Position numbers and translations under genes: made by a program
In this document: positions 51,501-60,716 of the stretch, in pieces
Layout: every line of letters begins with the position of its first letter
How positions within the stretch are numbered: the first letter of the stretch is position 1
Notes under the pieces: model-generated
What the model saw: the letters and a program-made list of their open reading frames with translations, nothing else
Database searches by the model: none
Told to the model about the DNA's origin: nothing
Origin: Tritrichomonas musculus
Lineage: Eukaryota > Parabasalia > Tritrichomonadida > Tritrichomonadidae
DNA: 64,000 nt
Assembly: GCA_039105265.1 (NCBI GenBank)
Contig: JAPFFF010000027.1
Span: 248,001-312,000 of the forward strand
Reading direction: 5' to 3'

Positions 51501-52921
51501 TAGACTCAAGCAGCAACAGGAAGAAGAAAGGCTCACAGATTGAAGACAACAGCGAAGAAGAGTCATTCAACAACAACAGCTCGAGCGTGAAGAGCAGGAA
51601 GAAGAAAGGCTCACACAACGAGGAAGAGAGCGGAGACGAGTCATTCGCGAAGAGCAACTCCATTTCTAACACAAAGAAGCGCACCTTGTCTGATTCAGAC
51701 AGCGAGGCCGGCAGGCAGAGGAGGAACGACGAAGAGGAGACAAACTTCGAAGAAGATGAAACAGAATTGAATGATAACTCAAAAAGTGGAAGCATCATCA
51801 GGAAGAAGAACAAGAGCAAGGAGATATCGGAGCTGATCAGACTCGAGATCGAGGAGGAGGAAGAAGAGGACTCGGAGAACAACTCAGAGTCATCGTCGTT
51901 CCTCAGAACAAGCGACAGCGGCGGCTCCCAGAACGGCCAGCCAGTCAGGTACCAGCGCGCAAAGGAGAGGCGCGGAAAGAGGAAGAGCATCGACCACCTC
52001 ATCAAGCCTCCATCCGACAGTGACGGTGAAAACGAGGCCCAAACCGCCAAAAATAACCGCAACAGCAACAATTACAATGACAGCGATGATGACCAAGAAA
52101 TCAATAGTACCAATAATAACCGTTCTAACCGCCGTCAAAATTACAATAACAGCAATGATGACCAAGAAATCAATAGTACCAATAATAACCGTTCTAACCG
52201 CCGTCAAAATTACAATGACAGTGACGATGATCAGAAAATCAATAGTACTAAGAGTAACCGTTCTAACCGCCACAACAATGATAGCGATAACGAGAATAAC
52301 CGCCACAACAGCGAGAGCGACAACGAGGGCAGCTTTGGCACCAGGAGGACAAAGACGAAGAGCGGCAAGACTCAAAATGACAACAGCCATGACGATGCCA
52401 GCGGCAGCGATGGAGGAGACGGCGACCTCGGCTCTTCAGTGGCACTCAACCTTGACTTCTTGGCAGCCGCCTTTGAGCTCATCTGCAAGGCTCTCGGCGT
52501 TCCCAACAAGGCAGCGCAGAAGCGGAAGAAGAGCTCCCGGAAGACGGTTGAAACTTTTTCAAAGCTTGCCACACGCTTGTCGACAGACGTGATCGAGATC
52601 AGGGAGATCACACGGCACCCGAGCGGCACGCTGACGCAGCTGTTCGTCGACCTCAGCGCGCAAGTTGCACACCTCGACCAGCTGCACACGCAGACGCGCG
52701 CGCTCCTCGTCAGACAGGCGCAGATCATTTCAGAGCTCAGGCAGCAAGTCGGCCTTCGCTCGTGGACCGAGTGGGCAAAGAGGATCAACAAGATGCTCAC
52801 CGAAAACAGCACTGCTGCTGGAAATAGCTTCAACACCAATAACTGCGACGATGTTGTGGAACTCAGACTGGAAATTGAAGAACAAATAACAATGCTTGTT
52901 TCAAAGGCCTCAAACTTTTAA
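48533..52921 (+). CDS. Giant tetrad-repeat protein, function unknown
   Basis: The product is 1462 residues. Part 1 (1-250) is a helical head with an N-terminal coiled coil. Part 2 (254-770) is an unbroken series with a hydrophobic residue at every fourth position, built from 20-residue units such as ELTPKIEEQVREELVPKITD. Part 3 (about 800-905) contains four copies of a 27-residue charged unit. Part 4 (about 930-1300) is low-complexity, Ser/Asp/Lys/Asn-rich, with shorter repeats. Part 5 (about 1300-1462) is a compact, probably helical C-terminal domain (VALNLDFLAAAFELICKALG...). It has no signal peptide or membrane segment. A long rod with globular ends would suit a cytoskeletal fibre (trichomonads have a costa and pelta-axostyle), but that is inference only. 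Confidence 0.85.
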   Translation: MKGFYNISPEFSGEEDDNDFLSHDVNALRNEITQLKRQLKRLQFQNSSEGITVSDIIQTLISSSSDHYNLDLVSQLRNAQNETDVSKVIHIFQNFFQQDSTSSISRLCKQLQGHVNFLIRLAEAPELQSLFLISQNSGNIFLSETVRHLLLEQASRTTEFLTSYSENQYDDIQSIIPQIEEQLGTTFDAKKRLDDICEFIQTGNVKGAELNTMLWQEFVIVDVLRRFIEKLIQKNEQLLKSKSSINSAKMEQELRKKIKHELKAKLTTKIEARLRATLRSEIEAEIRDELTQQIEDQLYPKVERELTPQIEKKLTEKVRKDVKSELRPKIESEVRQTLKPIIREELIDEVKDEVKDEITPILTKQIKKSLKSEIEDKLRPQLTEEIRLQLRDEVIDDVKSEVTSELKPKLTKKIESELRPKIEEELEESLRPQIENEIRPRITEEVRSKLTPKLTDEIRSQVIPEVEEELKPKLTKQIKSELKPKLESKIRPQIIEQVTKELQPKLRKQITSQLTDELTPEIEEQTRERLIPKLTDELTPKIEEQVREELVPKITDELTPKITAQAKKQLVPQLTEELTPKIEAQAKKQLVPKLTDELTPKIEAQVRKQLVPQLTEELTPKIESKVRKQLKDEVSEEMRPKIESKLRKQLKDEVTEELTPKIESQVRLQIVEQVTKELHSKIESKLRKQLSTELADELTPQIEKDVEQKLRPKLAEEIETSLRPKITKELKPELKAKLTKKLRPQIESELRPQIEKELRSKIESRVRKEVAEEEEEEKQAQLSAAETQLRVKIEKELEPRIRKQLEAEIRENLEDDYRKKEKEMASRTRKQLEAEIRENLEDDYRKKEKEMASRTRKQLEAEIRENLEDDYRKKEKEMASRTRKQLEAEIREDLEDEYRRKEKEMTSRIRNQISSEIEEEREKAANKKGLQKAQYGSDDEPFKSKKKKKGSNVEEESEEDPFTQTNSSIKNKDRKKPSQIEDNSDDDLYLDSSSNRKKKGSQIEDNSEEESFNNNSSSVKSRKKKGSHNEEESGDESFAKSNSISNTKKRTLSDSDSEAGRQRRNDEEETNFEEDETELNDNSKSGSIIRKKNKSKEISELIRLEIEEEEEEDSENNSESSSFLRTSDSGGSQNGQPVRYQRAKERRGKRKSIDHLIKPPSDSDGENEAQTAKNNRNSNNYNDSDDDQEINSTNNNRSNRRQNYNNSNDDQEINSTNNNRSNRRQNYNDSDDDQKINSTKSNRSNRHNNDSDNENNRHNSESDNEGSFGTRRTKTKSGKTQNDNSHDDASGSDGGDGDLGSSVALNLDFLAAAFELICKALGVPNKAAQKRKKSSRKTVETFSKLATRLSTDVIEIREITRHPSGTLTQLFVDLSAQVAHLDQLHTQTRALLVRQAQIISELRQQVGLRSWTEWAKRINKMLTENSTAAGNSFNTNNCDDVVELRLEIEEQITMLVSKASNF
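49292..50842 (+). repeat. 60-base / 20-residue repeat array with strict 4-residue hydrophobic period
   Basis: From Leu254 to Val770, every fourth residue is Leu, Ile or Val, with rare Ala, Thr or Met. The interval of 516 residues is exactly 129 tetrads, so no phase slip occurs. At DNA level the units are 60 bases and are most alike at about 50160-50460. Proline recurs mainly at the third position before or second after the hydrophobic residue (TPKI, VPQL). Confidence 0.9.
50930..51253 (+). repeat. Four tandem copies of an 81-base unit
   Basis: The copies start at 50930, 51011, 51092 and 51173 and are nearly identical. They encode 27-residue units containing RKQLEAEIRENLEDDY and RKKEKEMAS. 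The very high DNA identity of the middle copies means recent expansion, so the copy number may vary between isolates. Confidence 0.95.
52091..52270 (+). repeat. 69-base tandem repeat (about 2.5 copies)
   Basis: The repeat begins GACCAAGAAATCAATAGTAC at 52091, again at 52160, and in a diverged form at 52229. It encodes 23-residue Asn/Asp/Arg-rich units (DQEINSTNNNRSNRRQNYN) in the disordered part of the tetrad-repeat protein. Confidence 0.85.
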
Positions 52922-53304
52922 AGTGTGTTTGTTTTATATATGTTTTTTATTTATTCAGTGATTGAATTAATTAAACGTATTATTTTCAATATGCTTTATG
53001 AAAAAGTTTATTGCTATTTTTTGTTTTTATTTCTAAGTGTTCTTTTTTAAATGACTTTGAAGCATTTTAATTGCTGTTTTAGGCTTTAATACCAAATATA
53101 TCAATAAATACTTATATATGTACTTATTCTTTTAATATACATGATAATTATAATATCAATTAATGCTATTATAATTAATAATTAAAAAGTAGAATACCAC
53201 TTATGATGCTATCATAAGTGTCAAATCAAAATAATAGTAATAATAATAATTAAATGGTAGGATAATATAAAATAATATTTTATGCAAACATTTGTTTACA
53301 AGTT
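52922..53304. other. Convergent intergenic region
   Basis: AT-rich, with a hairpin-like CACTTATGATGC/ATCATAAGTG pair at about 53201-53220 and a short (TAA)n run near 53235. No gene is seen. Confidence 0.45.
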
Positions 53305-55428
53305 CTATTGCTGTTTCTTGATTTCTTTCAATAGCTTAACACGATTATAGGCTTCAAGTTCCGTATCAACAGCAATAATTGGAGGATTTGGAATAATTTT
53401 AATCTGGAAGTTGATTGGAGGTGCTAAATCAATCTTTTTATTCTTTACAGTTGGTTGGAAATCATGGAATTCATCATCGTTGATGGGGAATCTCGCGTTT
53501 GTATAATTTGGAAACTTGAATGAAACAGGCTTTGGCGCAAATGGTGGGAAAGCTAATGGCCCATTATGACCATTATTACTTAAATTACTGTTATTATTAC
53601 TAACACTTCTGTTAAAATTATTATTTTGTAATTGAGGGGTCGGTTTTTTAATACGTAAAGATTGATTTCTGATCTGATTTCGATTTGGATTAATATTCAC
53701 GTTAATATTAAATACTGTCCTCTTTTTATTATATTCATTGTTATTATTACTACTATCATCAAAATTGGCTTTCTTTTTACTACTGCTGCTTGTTGTATTA
53801 TTAAATTCAATAAAATCTAAAGTTGGATCGCTATTTCTTCTATTTCTGTCTTTTCTGTTTCTAATTGGTTCCAGCTTTTCAATTTTGTTATTTTTATTTC
53901 CAGTAATGATAAAATTAGTATTTCGATTCTTTGCTTTTTTACCGCGTTTTCTACTATTGCTACTACCACTTCCATTTAAATCATAATCATCATCGCTAGG
54001 AGTATTAATACCATCAAAAATACCTGAAGCAGATAAAGTACCGTCTTTAAGAGTTCCATCTGATAGGGATCTATGATTACGGTCACCAATCGGTGAAAGA
54101 TCATTCTTTTTGAATATTTCATCATCTGAAATACCATAGGATCCTGATATCTGATCTGAATTATGATGATTCATACCATATTTTTCAAATTGCTTATCAT
54201 TGTTCTTATTTTCTTTTTCTTTTGGTACTTCTATTTGCTCATCTTCGTCTTCTTCTTCTTCTTCCTCTTCTTCATTCTTATCATATTCTGAAATATCTTC
54301 TTCTTCATTTTCAGAATAATAGCTAGAATGAAATCTTTGTTTCTTAGAATGGCTTGAAGTTATTTCATTTTTAAGATTTTTGATTGGCTCATCCTTTTTG
54401 GACTTTGAGAAATTGTCATCATCATCATATTCTTCATCATCAATTACCGAATCGATTGTTTCATCAATTTCTTCTTTTGGTGTTTGGTTTTTTTTATCGG
54501 AAGATGAACTTGATCCTTTTTTACTAGGGTTGCTGTTATTACTTGCATCACTGTAATTTTTGCCTTTAAGAGAAATATCCTTTTGCTTTTGAGTTAAGGT
54601 TTTAGCTGAAGCCGCAGATAAAGATTTTCTTATTCCTACATGATTTTGATTTTGAATTTTTGCTTTTGCCGATTTTCTTGAAGAATTTGATTCAGTAGAA
54701 TATTCTGAAGAAGCTATATCAACTTTATATTTGTTATCTACCTCATCTCTACGAAGTATTACGCGATGCACAGATCGTTTTGGACTATTTTTTATTTTTT
54801 CCGTATTTTCCGTATTTTCATCCGGTTTTTCTATTTTCTTCTTTAAAGGACGTCTGGACCTTTTCTTTTTTGTAGTTTTTTTAACAATATTCCCTGAGTT
54901 TATTTCATTTTCCGAATTTTTTTTATTCTCGACTTCTTGAAGTTTGGCTTTCGTTTTTTTAGGTCTAGTCGGTCTACGACTTTTTGGCTTTGTCTGCTCG
55001 TTCTGCTTTTTTAGCAGTTTAAGTTTTCCAACGACGTCAACAGGTATAGCTAAAGGAGGAGGTGGAGCTTTGGAGGTTTCTCCTTTAGGATCTTTGCCTT
55101 GGCTACTATTTGTGTCATCACCATAATCGTCAATTGGCGTATTAATTTCTGGAATATTTTTTTTGGCTTTTTTTGGCTTTTTCGATTTCTTTCGTGTACT
55201 AGCTTTGACTGCAGGAATGTCTTCTACGTCACTTTTTGGTTGATTATGAGAGTCTTTTTTCCTTTTTTGGATTCGTGCTCTTTCTTTTTCAATATCTATA
55301 TTACGCGAACTTGATGAGCTATCATCAGAAACGTCATCAAATTTTTTTTTTAATTTTTTTGCTTTGTTAGTCTGTTCTGAATCAACATTCGTAATTTTTT
55401 TCTGTCTCTTTCTGCCGCTCTGGCTCAT
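53305..55428 (-). CDS. Highly charged low-complexity protein, possibly nuclear
   Basis: The product is 707 residues. It begins MSQSGRKRQKKI and is rich in Lys, Ser, Asn, Glu and Asp, with many KKxK clusters (KKSKKPKKAKK; RRPTRPKKTK; KKTTKKKRSRRPLKKK) that would serve as nuclear localisation signals. A strongly acidic stretch lies near residues 385-405. The C-terminal 120 residues are less biased (AFPPFAPKPVSFKFPNY, then IDLAPPINFQIKIIPNPPII) and end in a helix. No domain is recognised. Lysine-rich and acidic blocks of this kind occur in chromatin or nucleolar proteins, but this is only a resemblance in composition. It is convergent with the tetrad-repeat gene. Confidence 0.65.
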   Translation of the reverse strand: MSQSGRKRQKKITNVDSEQTNKAKKLKKKFDDVSDDSSSSSRNIDIEKERARIQKRKKDSHNQPKSDVEDIPAVKASTRKKSKKPKKAKKNIPEINTPIDDYGDDTNSSQGKDPKGETSKAPPPPLAIPVDVVGKLKLLKKQNEQTKPKSRRPTRPKKTKAKLQEVENKKNSENEINSGNIVKKTTKKKRSRRPLKKKIEKPDENTENTEKIKNSPKRSVHRVILRRDEVDNKYKVDIASSEYSTESNSSRKSAKAKIQNQNHVGIRKSLSAASAKTLTQKQKDISLKGKNYSDASNNSNPSKKGSSSSSDKKNQTPKEEIDETIDSVIDDEEYDDDDNFSKSKKDEPIKNLKNEITSSHSKKQRFHSSYYSENEEEDISEYDKNEEEEEEEEDEDEQIEVPKEKENKNNDKQFEKYGMNHHNSDQISGSYGISDDEIFKKNDLSPIGDRNHRSLSDGTLKDGTLSASGIFDGINTPSDDDYDLNGSGSSNSRKRGKKAKNRNTNFIITGNKNNKIEKLEPIRNRKDRNRRNSDPTLDFIEFNNTTSSSSKKKANFDDSSNNNNEYNKKRTVFNINVNINPNRNQIRNQSLRIKKPTPQLQNNNFNRSVSNNNSNLSNNGHNGPLAFPPFAPKPVSFKFPNYTNARFPINDDEFHDFQPTVKNKKIDLAPPINFQIKIIPNPPIIAVDTELEAYNRVKLLKEIKKQQ

Positions 55429-56196
55429 AAAAGGCTAAAAAGAAACAAAAAATTTTGTTAAAACGTAACTTATAATTCACTTTTTCAATTAAAATTTTTA
55501 AACATATTCCACAAAGTGGATGAATGCCATATTGATGAATATTTTTAAGTCATACCAAAATTAAACCACCATCAAAAAAGTAAATAAAAAAAAATTGAGC
55601 CAGTTTTAAAGTCGAATTCACTTTAATGAACAGCCTTATCTCTTAATTAATTCTCAAGATTTCAAATAAATAAAGCTTAACAACAAAAACGATCAAATAA
55701 AAACACGAATAGTTAATATTAACGATTATTCTACGCATTTGTAAAATTCAACGTTTAAATTGTAAATATTTACAAAAGTCAGATTAAAATAAGATAAAAA
55801 AAAAAAAATAAGAAAAGACAGAGATAAAGATTAAAAAAACAATAAATGAACAAAAAAAGAAATTACCAAAAACTAAAAGAAATTTTATTTAATACTTATG
55901 GAAAAAAAAGTAATACTAGCTGCAACAAAGAAGTATACCTAAAATATAAATAGAATGCAACAATATTCTTCTTAGCTTTTAATGATTAAATTGTTGAATC
56001 CTTTGATCATGATATAATTAAGGTTTTCTGCTGAATAAGATCTTTGACGGTATAAATAATTAAAAATATATATAAAAATATTTATACAATTATGCTTTAA
56101 TTTTTATCAATTCTATTATTTATTAAGATATTTAGATCTTGAACGAATTTTTTAATTGAGGGAAAAAACGATCAAAATGAATTTGGTCCAAACAAA
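55429..56196. other. Divergent promoter region
   Basis: About 770 bases between the charged-protein and karyopherin starts, both transcribed outward. AT-rich with A-runs near 55798-55808. No gene or repeat is recognised. Confidence 0.5.
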
Positions 56197-58902
56197 ATGG
56201 AGTTGAAATTTTTTGCTCAATTCTTCAGTAAAAATCCAGATGAAGCCACAAACGCTATGAATTTAGTTTTAGAAGCAACCAAAGATCCATCATATATTCA
56301 GTTGCTTTTCCAATTTCTTCAATCTCCAGAATCTCAAGCGAATTTAGAAATAGAGAGAGCAATTCATCTTACAATTCTCCAAATTATACGTTCATATTGG
56401 AATTCTTTCAATGATCAATCAGATTCATCGAATGAAAACATATATTGGAATCAAGAACAACAAGCACAAGTAACAAATCAACTATTTAATATATTATTTT
56501 CAATTCCATATTCGAGACGTATAAATATTGTTGAATGCTTTCGCCATATAATCATGAAACCTTTTCCCAACAATTACAATATAATTGAAACGTTTATTCA
56601 GTTATTTGATGCTCATTCTTCATCAATTGAAGATATTACAACTCTATCCAACATTACATTTTTTTGGGCAAAAGCTTGCAACATTACAGTTATCCCCAAT
56701 GAAATAATAGAACGAATCGAATTATTATCATTAGAAATCATTAATCGTTTTACCACCATTTCATTACAAGCCGAAGCTCCTCAATCATTTCTCTTATTAC
56801 GATTTGTTTCCAAATGTTTAAAGAATCTAATTAAAAAAAGAGATAGTCCTTTAAAGTGTCAAAATTTAGATAATTTTTTATCAATTCTTATTAAATCTTT
56901 AACAATTACTGCAGGAAATCAAGACAGTAATAACTTATATCTTCTAAAACGCTCTATTTTAAGTTTCTTTATTTCTCTTTGTACGACCTTCTTTCCAAAA
57001 GACTCTTCAATTTCCGAGATTCATTCCCAATACTCTCTCCATTACAAGCAAAACATAGCTCCAGTTCTTCTACAGTCACTAATCCAGTGTATTTCGAATG
57101 AACGCGATCAATACATACTGAGCTCGATCATCTATTTATTTGACTTATTTTTACATTTTGATGTTGGCGACCGTTTATTTTTAAACACGGAATTTATCAC
57201 GCATTTAATTATACCTGTTGCCCGTTTAACACCACAAGATATTGAAGAATCAGAAACGAATCCTCTTCAATACTTAGAGTTCAATTTAACGTACGAAAAT
57301 TCACCTGGAATTCGGACCACTCGAACCACGACTGCCTCCTTGATAGGCGAGATATTGAAAGACGACCGTTACATTGATGATCTCTATGACTTTTTGTTAG
57401 CACCAACCGTCAACCAAATTGACTTTGAAGGTCGAATTTTCCTCATGACAAAATTTTTGAAAGCGACCAATTCAAACATGGGACCAATGATTGACGAGGG
57501 CATCGTTAACGTACTTGTTGAACAAACTAAAAATGTCACTTCACTTCCTCCTTTTCTTATCACTTCACTTTTGATGTTCATGTCATCTGTCCTTCCCTTC
57601 ATGGACCCCGAAATTGGCTGCCAACTTGCCTCGCAATGCATTTTGCAGAGCGACTCACAAATTGTGAACTGCGCTGCCTCAGAATTATTGAGAGCATCCA
57701 TTGTTGAGTGCGAACAACGCGTCCAGCTTCCGATAACGGAGATAATTCCGAAACTTCTCAATTTGGCCTCAATGGTGAAATATGAGAACATTTCGAAGTG
57801 CGTTGAAGCGCTGATTCAAATTGGCGGCAAGGCAATCACTCCGTACATCAAAGACACAGTCACCGGCCTTTTAGCGCTGTGCAACCAAAGCCTCGCTGAT
57901 GAAGAGATGTCGAAAGACGTTAGTTCTTCTTTGTATTCACTTTTTGAGATCATCAATTCAATTCCCGATGATGCGCCAATTCTTGTTGAGTTGTCAGAAG
58001 TTGTCCTTCCTGCCTGCGTTCAATTCTTCACCAACTATCCGAACAACAACTGCTTTGATGACATTTTCCTTCTGATTTCCGACTTCAACACGAAGATTGA
58101 CAACGTGACGGACACGATGATTCAGACGTACATTCAAACCATTCAAATTATTCGAAAGGACATTGATGTGTTCGTGTCATCCATGAAAAGCATCGCGTAC
58201 ATCATGTGCCCAATAATCGCCAACCCCGGATTCAAAGGGAATTCAACGATGATTGCTTCAACCGTTGACATTTTGATGCATCTCTTAAAAAGTTCAATTG
58301 AATACGGTGACAAGGACGTTTTGGCTTACGTGATTTTGATTATCGCCACCCTGATCCAGTCAATTCAAGAGTCTGGCTTCGCCTTCATTCCTCACATCTG
58401 CAATGCCCTTTCTAACGTTGACGATAAAAGCGCAACGTGCCTCTTTTCTGCTTGCGTTTTCGCTCTCGCTTCCGCCTTGATCGTCAATGCTGAAAAGTCC
58501 CTCTCAATGATACCGAAGGAAGTGATCGAGTTCATCTTGCCTAGAATAAGTCAGGCAACTTGCCAGACTTACAAAGAGTTGAAAATGGGATTCATTTTCT
58601 TACTGAAAGCGTCACAATTCGGCTTCGTTGATTCGTACGTCTTGGCTGTCAATATTTTGCAGCCTTTGTGCGAAAGAAAAATAGAAAATAATATGGACCT
58701 GGAGGATAAAATGAATACAGCAGAAGATTTGATTCATAGATATGAGGACGATGCCGAGTTCCCACCTTTAATTATTCCATTTAATTTGCCATCTGACCAG
58801 GTTGACGAATATCACCTGTTCGGAGAGATTTCTCAGGCACCGGGAATGTTTCAAAAATTATCAGCGGAACAACAAGCTATTGTTAATCAAATATTCCATT
58901 AA
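56197..58902 (+). CDS. Karyopherin-beta-like HEAT-repeat protein (importin-7/8 group)
   Basis: A 901-residue all-helical protein. The N-terminus (FFSKNPDEATNAMNLVLEATKDPSYIQLLFQFLQS) follows the importin-beta N-terminal pattern, and YSRRINIVECFRHIIMKPFP resembles the next helix pair of importin-7/8 and Cse1. HEAT-like helices continue to the end. LQYLEFNLTYENSP, followed by RTTRTTTASLIGEIL, matches the importin-7-type segment near residue 350. Karyopherins carry cargo through nuclear pores under Ran control. The exact member is uncertain, and exportin-like relatives are possible. The ATG at 56197 is in frame with the conserved start. Nucleotides about 57290-58650 are GC-richer than both ends. 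Confidence 0.65.
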   Translation: MELKFFAQFFSKNPDEATNAMNLVLEATKDPSYIQLLFQFLQSPESQANLEIERAIHLTILQIIRSYWNSFNDQSDSSNENIYWNQEQQAQVTNQLFNILFSIPYSRRINIVECFRHIIMKPFPNNYNIIETFIQLFDAHSSSIEDITTLSNITFFWAKACNITVIPNEIIERIELLSLEIINRFTTISLQAEAPQSFLLLRFVSKCLKNLIKKRDSPLKCQNLDNFLSILIKSLTITAGNQDSNNLYLLKRSILSFFISLCTTFFPKDSSISEIHSQYSLHYKQNIAPVLLQSLIQCISNERDQYILSSIIYLFDLFLHFDVGDRLFLNTEFITHLIIPVARLTPQDIEESETNPLQYLEFNLTYENSPGIRTTRTTTASLIGEILKDDRYIDDLYDFLLAPTVNQIDFEGRIFLMTKFLKATNSNMGPMIDEGIVNVLVEQTKNVTSLPPFLITSLLMFMSSVLPFMDPEIGCQLASQCILQSDSQIVNCAASELLRASIVECEQRVQLPITEIIPKLLNLASMVKYENISKCVEALIQIGGKAITPYIKDTVTGLLALCNQSLADEEMSKDVSSSLYSLFEIINSIPDDAPILVELSEVVLPACVQFFTNYPNNNCFDDIFLLISDFNTKIDNVTDTMIQTYIQTIQIIRKDIDVFVSSMKSIAYIMCPIIANPGFKGNSTMIASTVDILMHLLKSSIEYGDKDVLAYVILIIATLIQSIQESGFAFIPHICNALSNVDDKSATCLFSACVFALASALIVNAEKSLSMIPKEVIEFILPRISQATCQTYKELKMGFIFLLKASQFGFVDSYVLAVNILQPLCERKIENNMDLEDKMNTAEDLIHRYEDDAEFPPLIIPFNLPSDQVDEYHLFGEISQAPGMFQKLSAEQQAIVNQIFH

Positions 58903-59160
58903 TCCAATTATTTTTTTTTATTTTTATATTACTGTTCATATTTAATTCATTATTATTATTAAATCTTTTTTTAATAGAATTTTTATTTTAATATATAGAA
59001 TTTTAATGTTTTTTTTATAAAGATATAATACAATATATATTTTTATATGATAATTCAATTTTTCAGAATTATTTGAACGATACCCTATTCAACATTAAAA
59101 TTAATCTCATTATTTTTGAAAGCTTTCCTCTCAAAAATATTTATATCGTAAATTTTTATA

Positions 59161-59165
59161 TCATT
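59161..59165 (+). promoter_or_regulatory. Inr-like TCATT before the second LCAT-like gene
   Basis: TCATTTCAATG places a good trichomonad Inr (TCA-Py-T) 3 bases before the ATG at 59169. This supports that start over the longer open frame. Confidence 0.5.
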
Positions 59166-59168
59166 TCA

Positions 59169-60401
59169 ATGTTTTTATTGCCTTTTTTACTCGCATATAA
59201 AAATCCAGTAGTCCTTCTTCCTCCATTTTATGGAACAAATTTATGGGCTACTTACAATCAGACAAACTTGCCATGGTATTGCGATAAGAAACAGGATGAT
59301 AAATTATTATGGCTAAGTACATCATATATGGGTCCATTAAAGATGAAATGCTTATTTAAAATGTTAACAACATTCATAGATGATAATGATAATATTGTAA
59401 ACTGGCCAAATGTATCAATTAATATTCATGATTTCGGCGGCGACGAAAGTGCAAGTTACGTCGTTCAATCTGAAAGATTTAACAAAAAATTTGAACCATC
59501 AATGAAAAATTTGGTTGATCATTTTACAAACTTGGGATGGGAATTAAAGAAAGATTTATTTATTGCTCCGTATGATTGGAGAATAGCACCAACTTTTTCA
59601 GATGATTTTTGGCCACAACTCAAAAAACTAATAGAACAAGCATATGACGTTGAGAAGCAAAAAGTAACATTGATAGGCTTTTCACTTGGAGGATATATGA
59701 TACAACAATTTTTATCAAAGCATTGCGATTCAGCTGAATGGAAAGAAAAATATATATCTCAATGTATTCTAATATCACCATCATTCGCAGGCGATATTCA
59801 AATGCTTTACAATTTGTGGTCAAAACGAATACCAACATTTCCTGTTCTGCATTTCGATGCATTAAGCAATTGCATTGAACATATGCCAAGCGTTCATGCT
59901 CATATTCCAAATGAAATCATTTACAGCGATGTTGTTCTAGCAATTGGTCCCGATGGAAGAGAATACAAAGGAAAAGACTTATATAGTTTGATCATGGAAC
60001 ATTTAATTAATAACGAAAATTCTAGAAAAATATTTGACAAAAGTCAACTCATTAGAAAAGAAGTTCCAAAGGATCTTGGTGTTAAGATAACATTATTAAT
60101 GAATAGTAAACGAAAAACATGCGTTGCTTTGAATTTTTCAAAAGGATTTGATAAAAATCCAATCAGAATTTTAGGGGAGGGCGATGGAACAATGCCAGCT
60201 TACGGACACAGATGGGTTTGCAAACATTTCAAGAATATAACATGTATAGACTTCAAAAATACTTCTAAATATTATGATCATTATCCTCTAATTTCAACGA
60301 AACGTGTTTTGGATATCGTTTCTAACATTACATATTACAATAAAATACCAGATCTGGAAAATAAAGAAGAATTCATTGGTGGAAATGATGAAGTTGACTA
60401 A
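59169..60401 (+). CDS. LCAT-like secreted acyltransferase/phospholipase A, second copy
   Basis: The product is 410 residues from the ATG at 59169, the same length as the copy at 36414-37646 and alike along the whole chain. NPVVLLPPFYGTNLW, APYDWRIAPTFS and GPDGREYKGKD are shared. Catalytic residues are Ser172 in GFSLGG, the Asp of GEGDGT and the His of YDHYPL. A short signal peptide (MFLLPFLLAY) is retained. The frame extends further upstream without an ATG that looks real, so the shorter start is preferred. It lies next to a class 3 lipase gene on the same strand, suggesting a small lipid-hydrolysis neighbourhood. Confidence 0.9.
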   Translation: MFLLPFLLAYKNPVVLLPPFYGTNLWATYNQTNLPWYCDKKQDDKLLWLSTSYMGPLKMKCLFKMLTTFIDDNDNIVNWPNVSINIHDFGGDESASYVVQSERFNKKFEPSMKNLVDHFTNLGWELKKDLFIAPYDWRIAPTFSDDFWPQLKKLIEQAYDVEKQKVTLIGFSLGGYMIQQFLSKHCDSAEWKEKYISQCILISPSFAGDIQMLYNLWSKRIPTFPVLHFDALSNCIEHMPSVHAHIPNEIIYSDVVLAIGPDGREYKGKDLYSLIMEHLINNENSRKIFDKSQLIRKEVPKDLGVKITLLMNSKRKTCVALNFSKGFDKNPIRILGEGDGTMPAYGHRWVCKHFKNITCIDFKNTSKYYDHYPLISTKRVLDIVSNITYYNKIPDLENKEEFIGGNDEVD

Positions 60402-60716
60402 TTTTGTATTTTATTAATAAATCTTAATTTTATTTAAAATGACTTTATTTTGTGTCTCTTTTTGAACGTTTTTCTATTCTTTTCAAGCATAAAAATGTAG
60501 AACTTTGAATAAAATGAACTACTGACCAAATATACATTCAAAATAAAATGAACTACTCATATCTCAATAAATATTTATAAATGACATTTCATCATGAAAC
60601 ATAATTTCCAAATTGAAATAAAGAGGGATGATATCAACCAAAAAACATCCTTTTTATGTCAACTTTTTGAATGAAAAAATCTCAGAAAGGATGTTTTTCA
60701 TTCTTTCAATTGAAAA
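60402..60716. promoter_or_regulatory. Intergenic region before the lipase gene
   Basis: ACTTTTTGA at 60662-60670 and Inr-like TCATT at 60698-60702 lie 46 and 14 bases before the lipase ATG. A repeated word AAATGAACTACT occurs twice near 60513 and 60547. AAAAAACATCCTTTTT and AAAGGATGTTTTT, close to the start, are inverted copies and could form a hairpin. Confidence 0.45.

Noticed and set aside
51331-52839. Antisense frames under the GC-rich C-terminal part of the tetrad-repeat gene
   Set aside because: Low-complexity Ser/Leu-rich shadows of a repetitive coding strand.
59073-59168. Longer N-terminus for the second LCAT-like protein
   Set aside because: The upstream extension lacks an ATG start and is AT-rich. 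The ATG at 59169 gives the same length as the paralogue and follows an Inr-like site.
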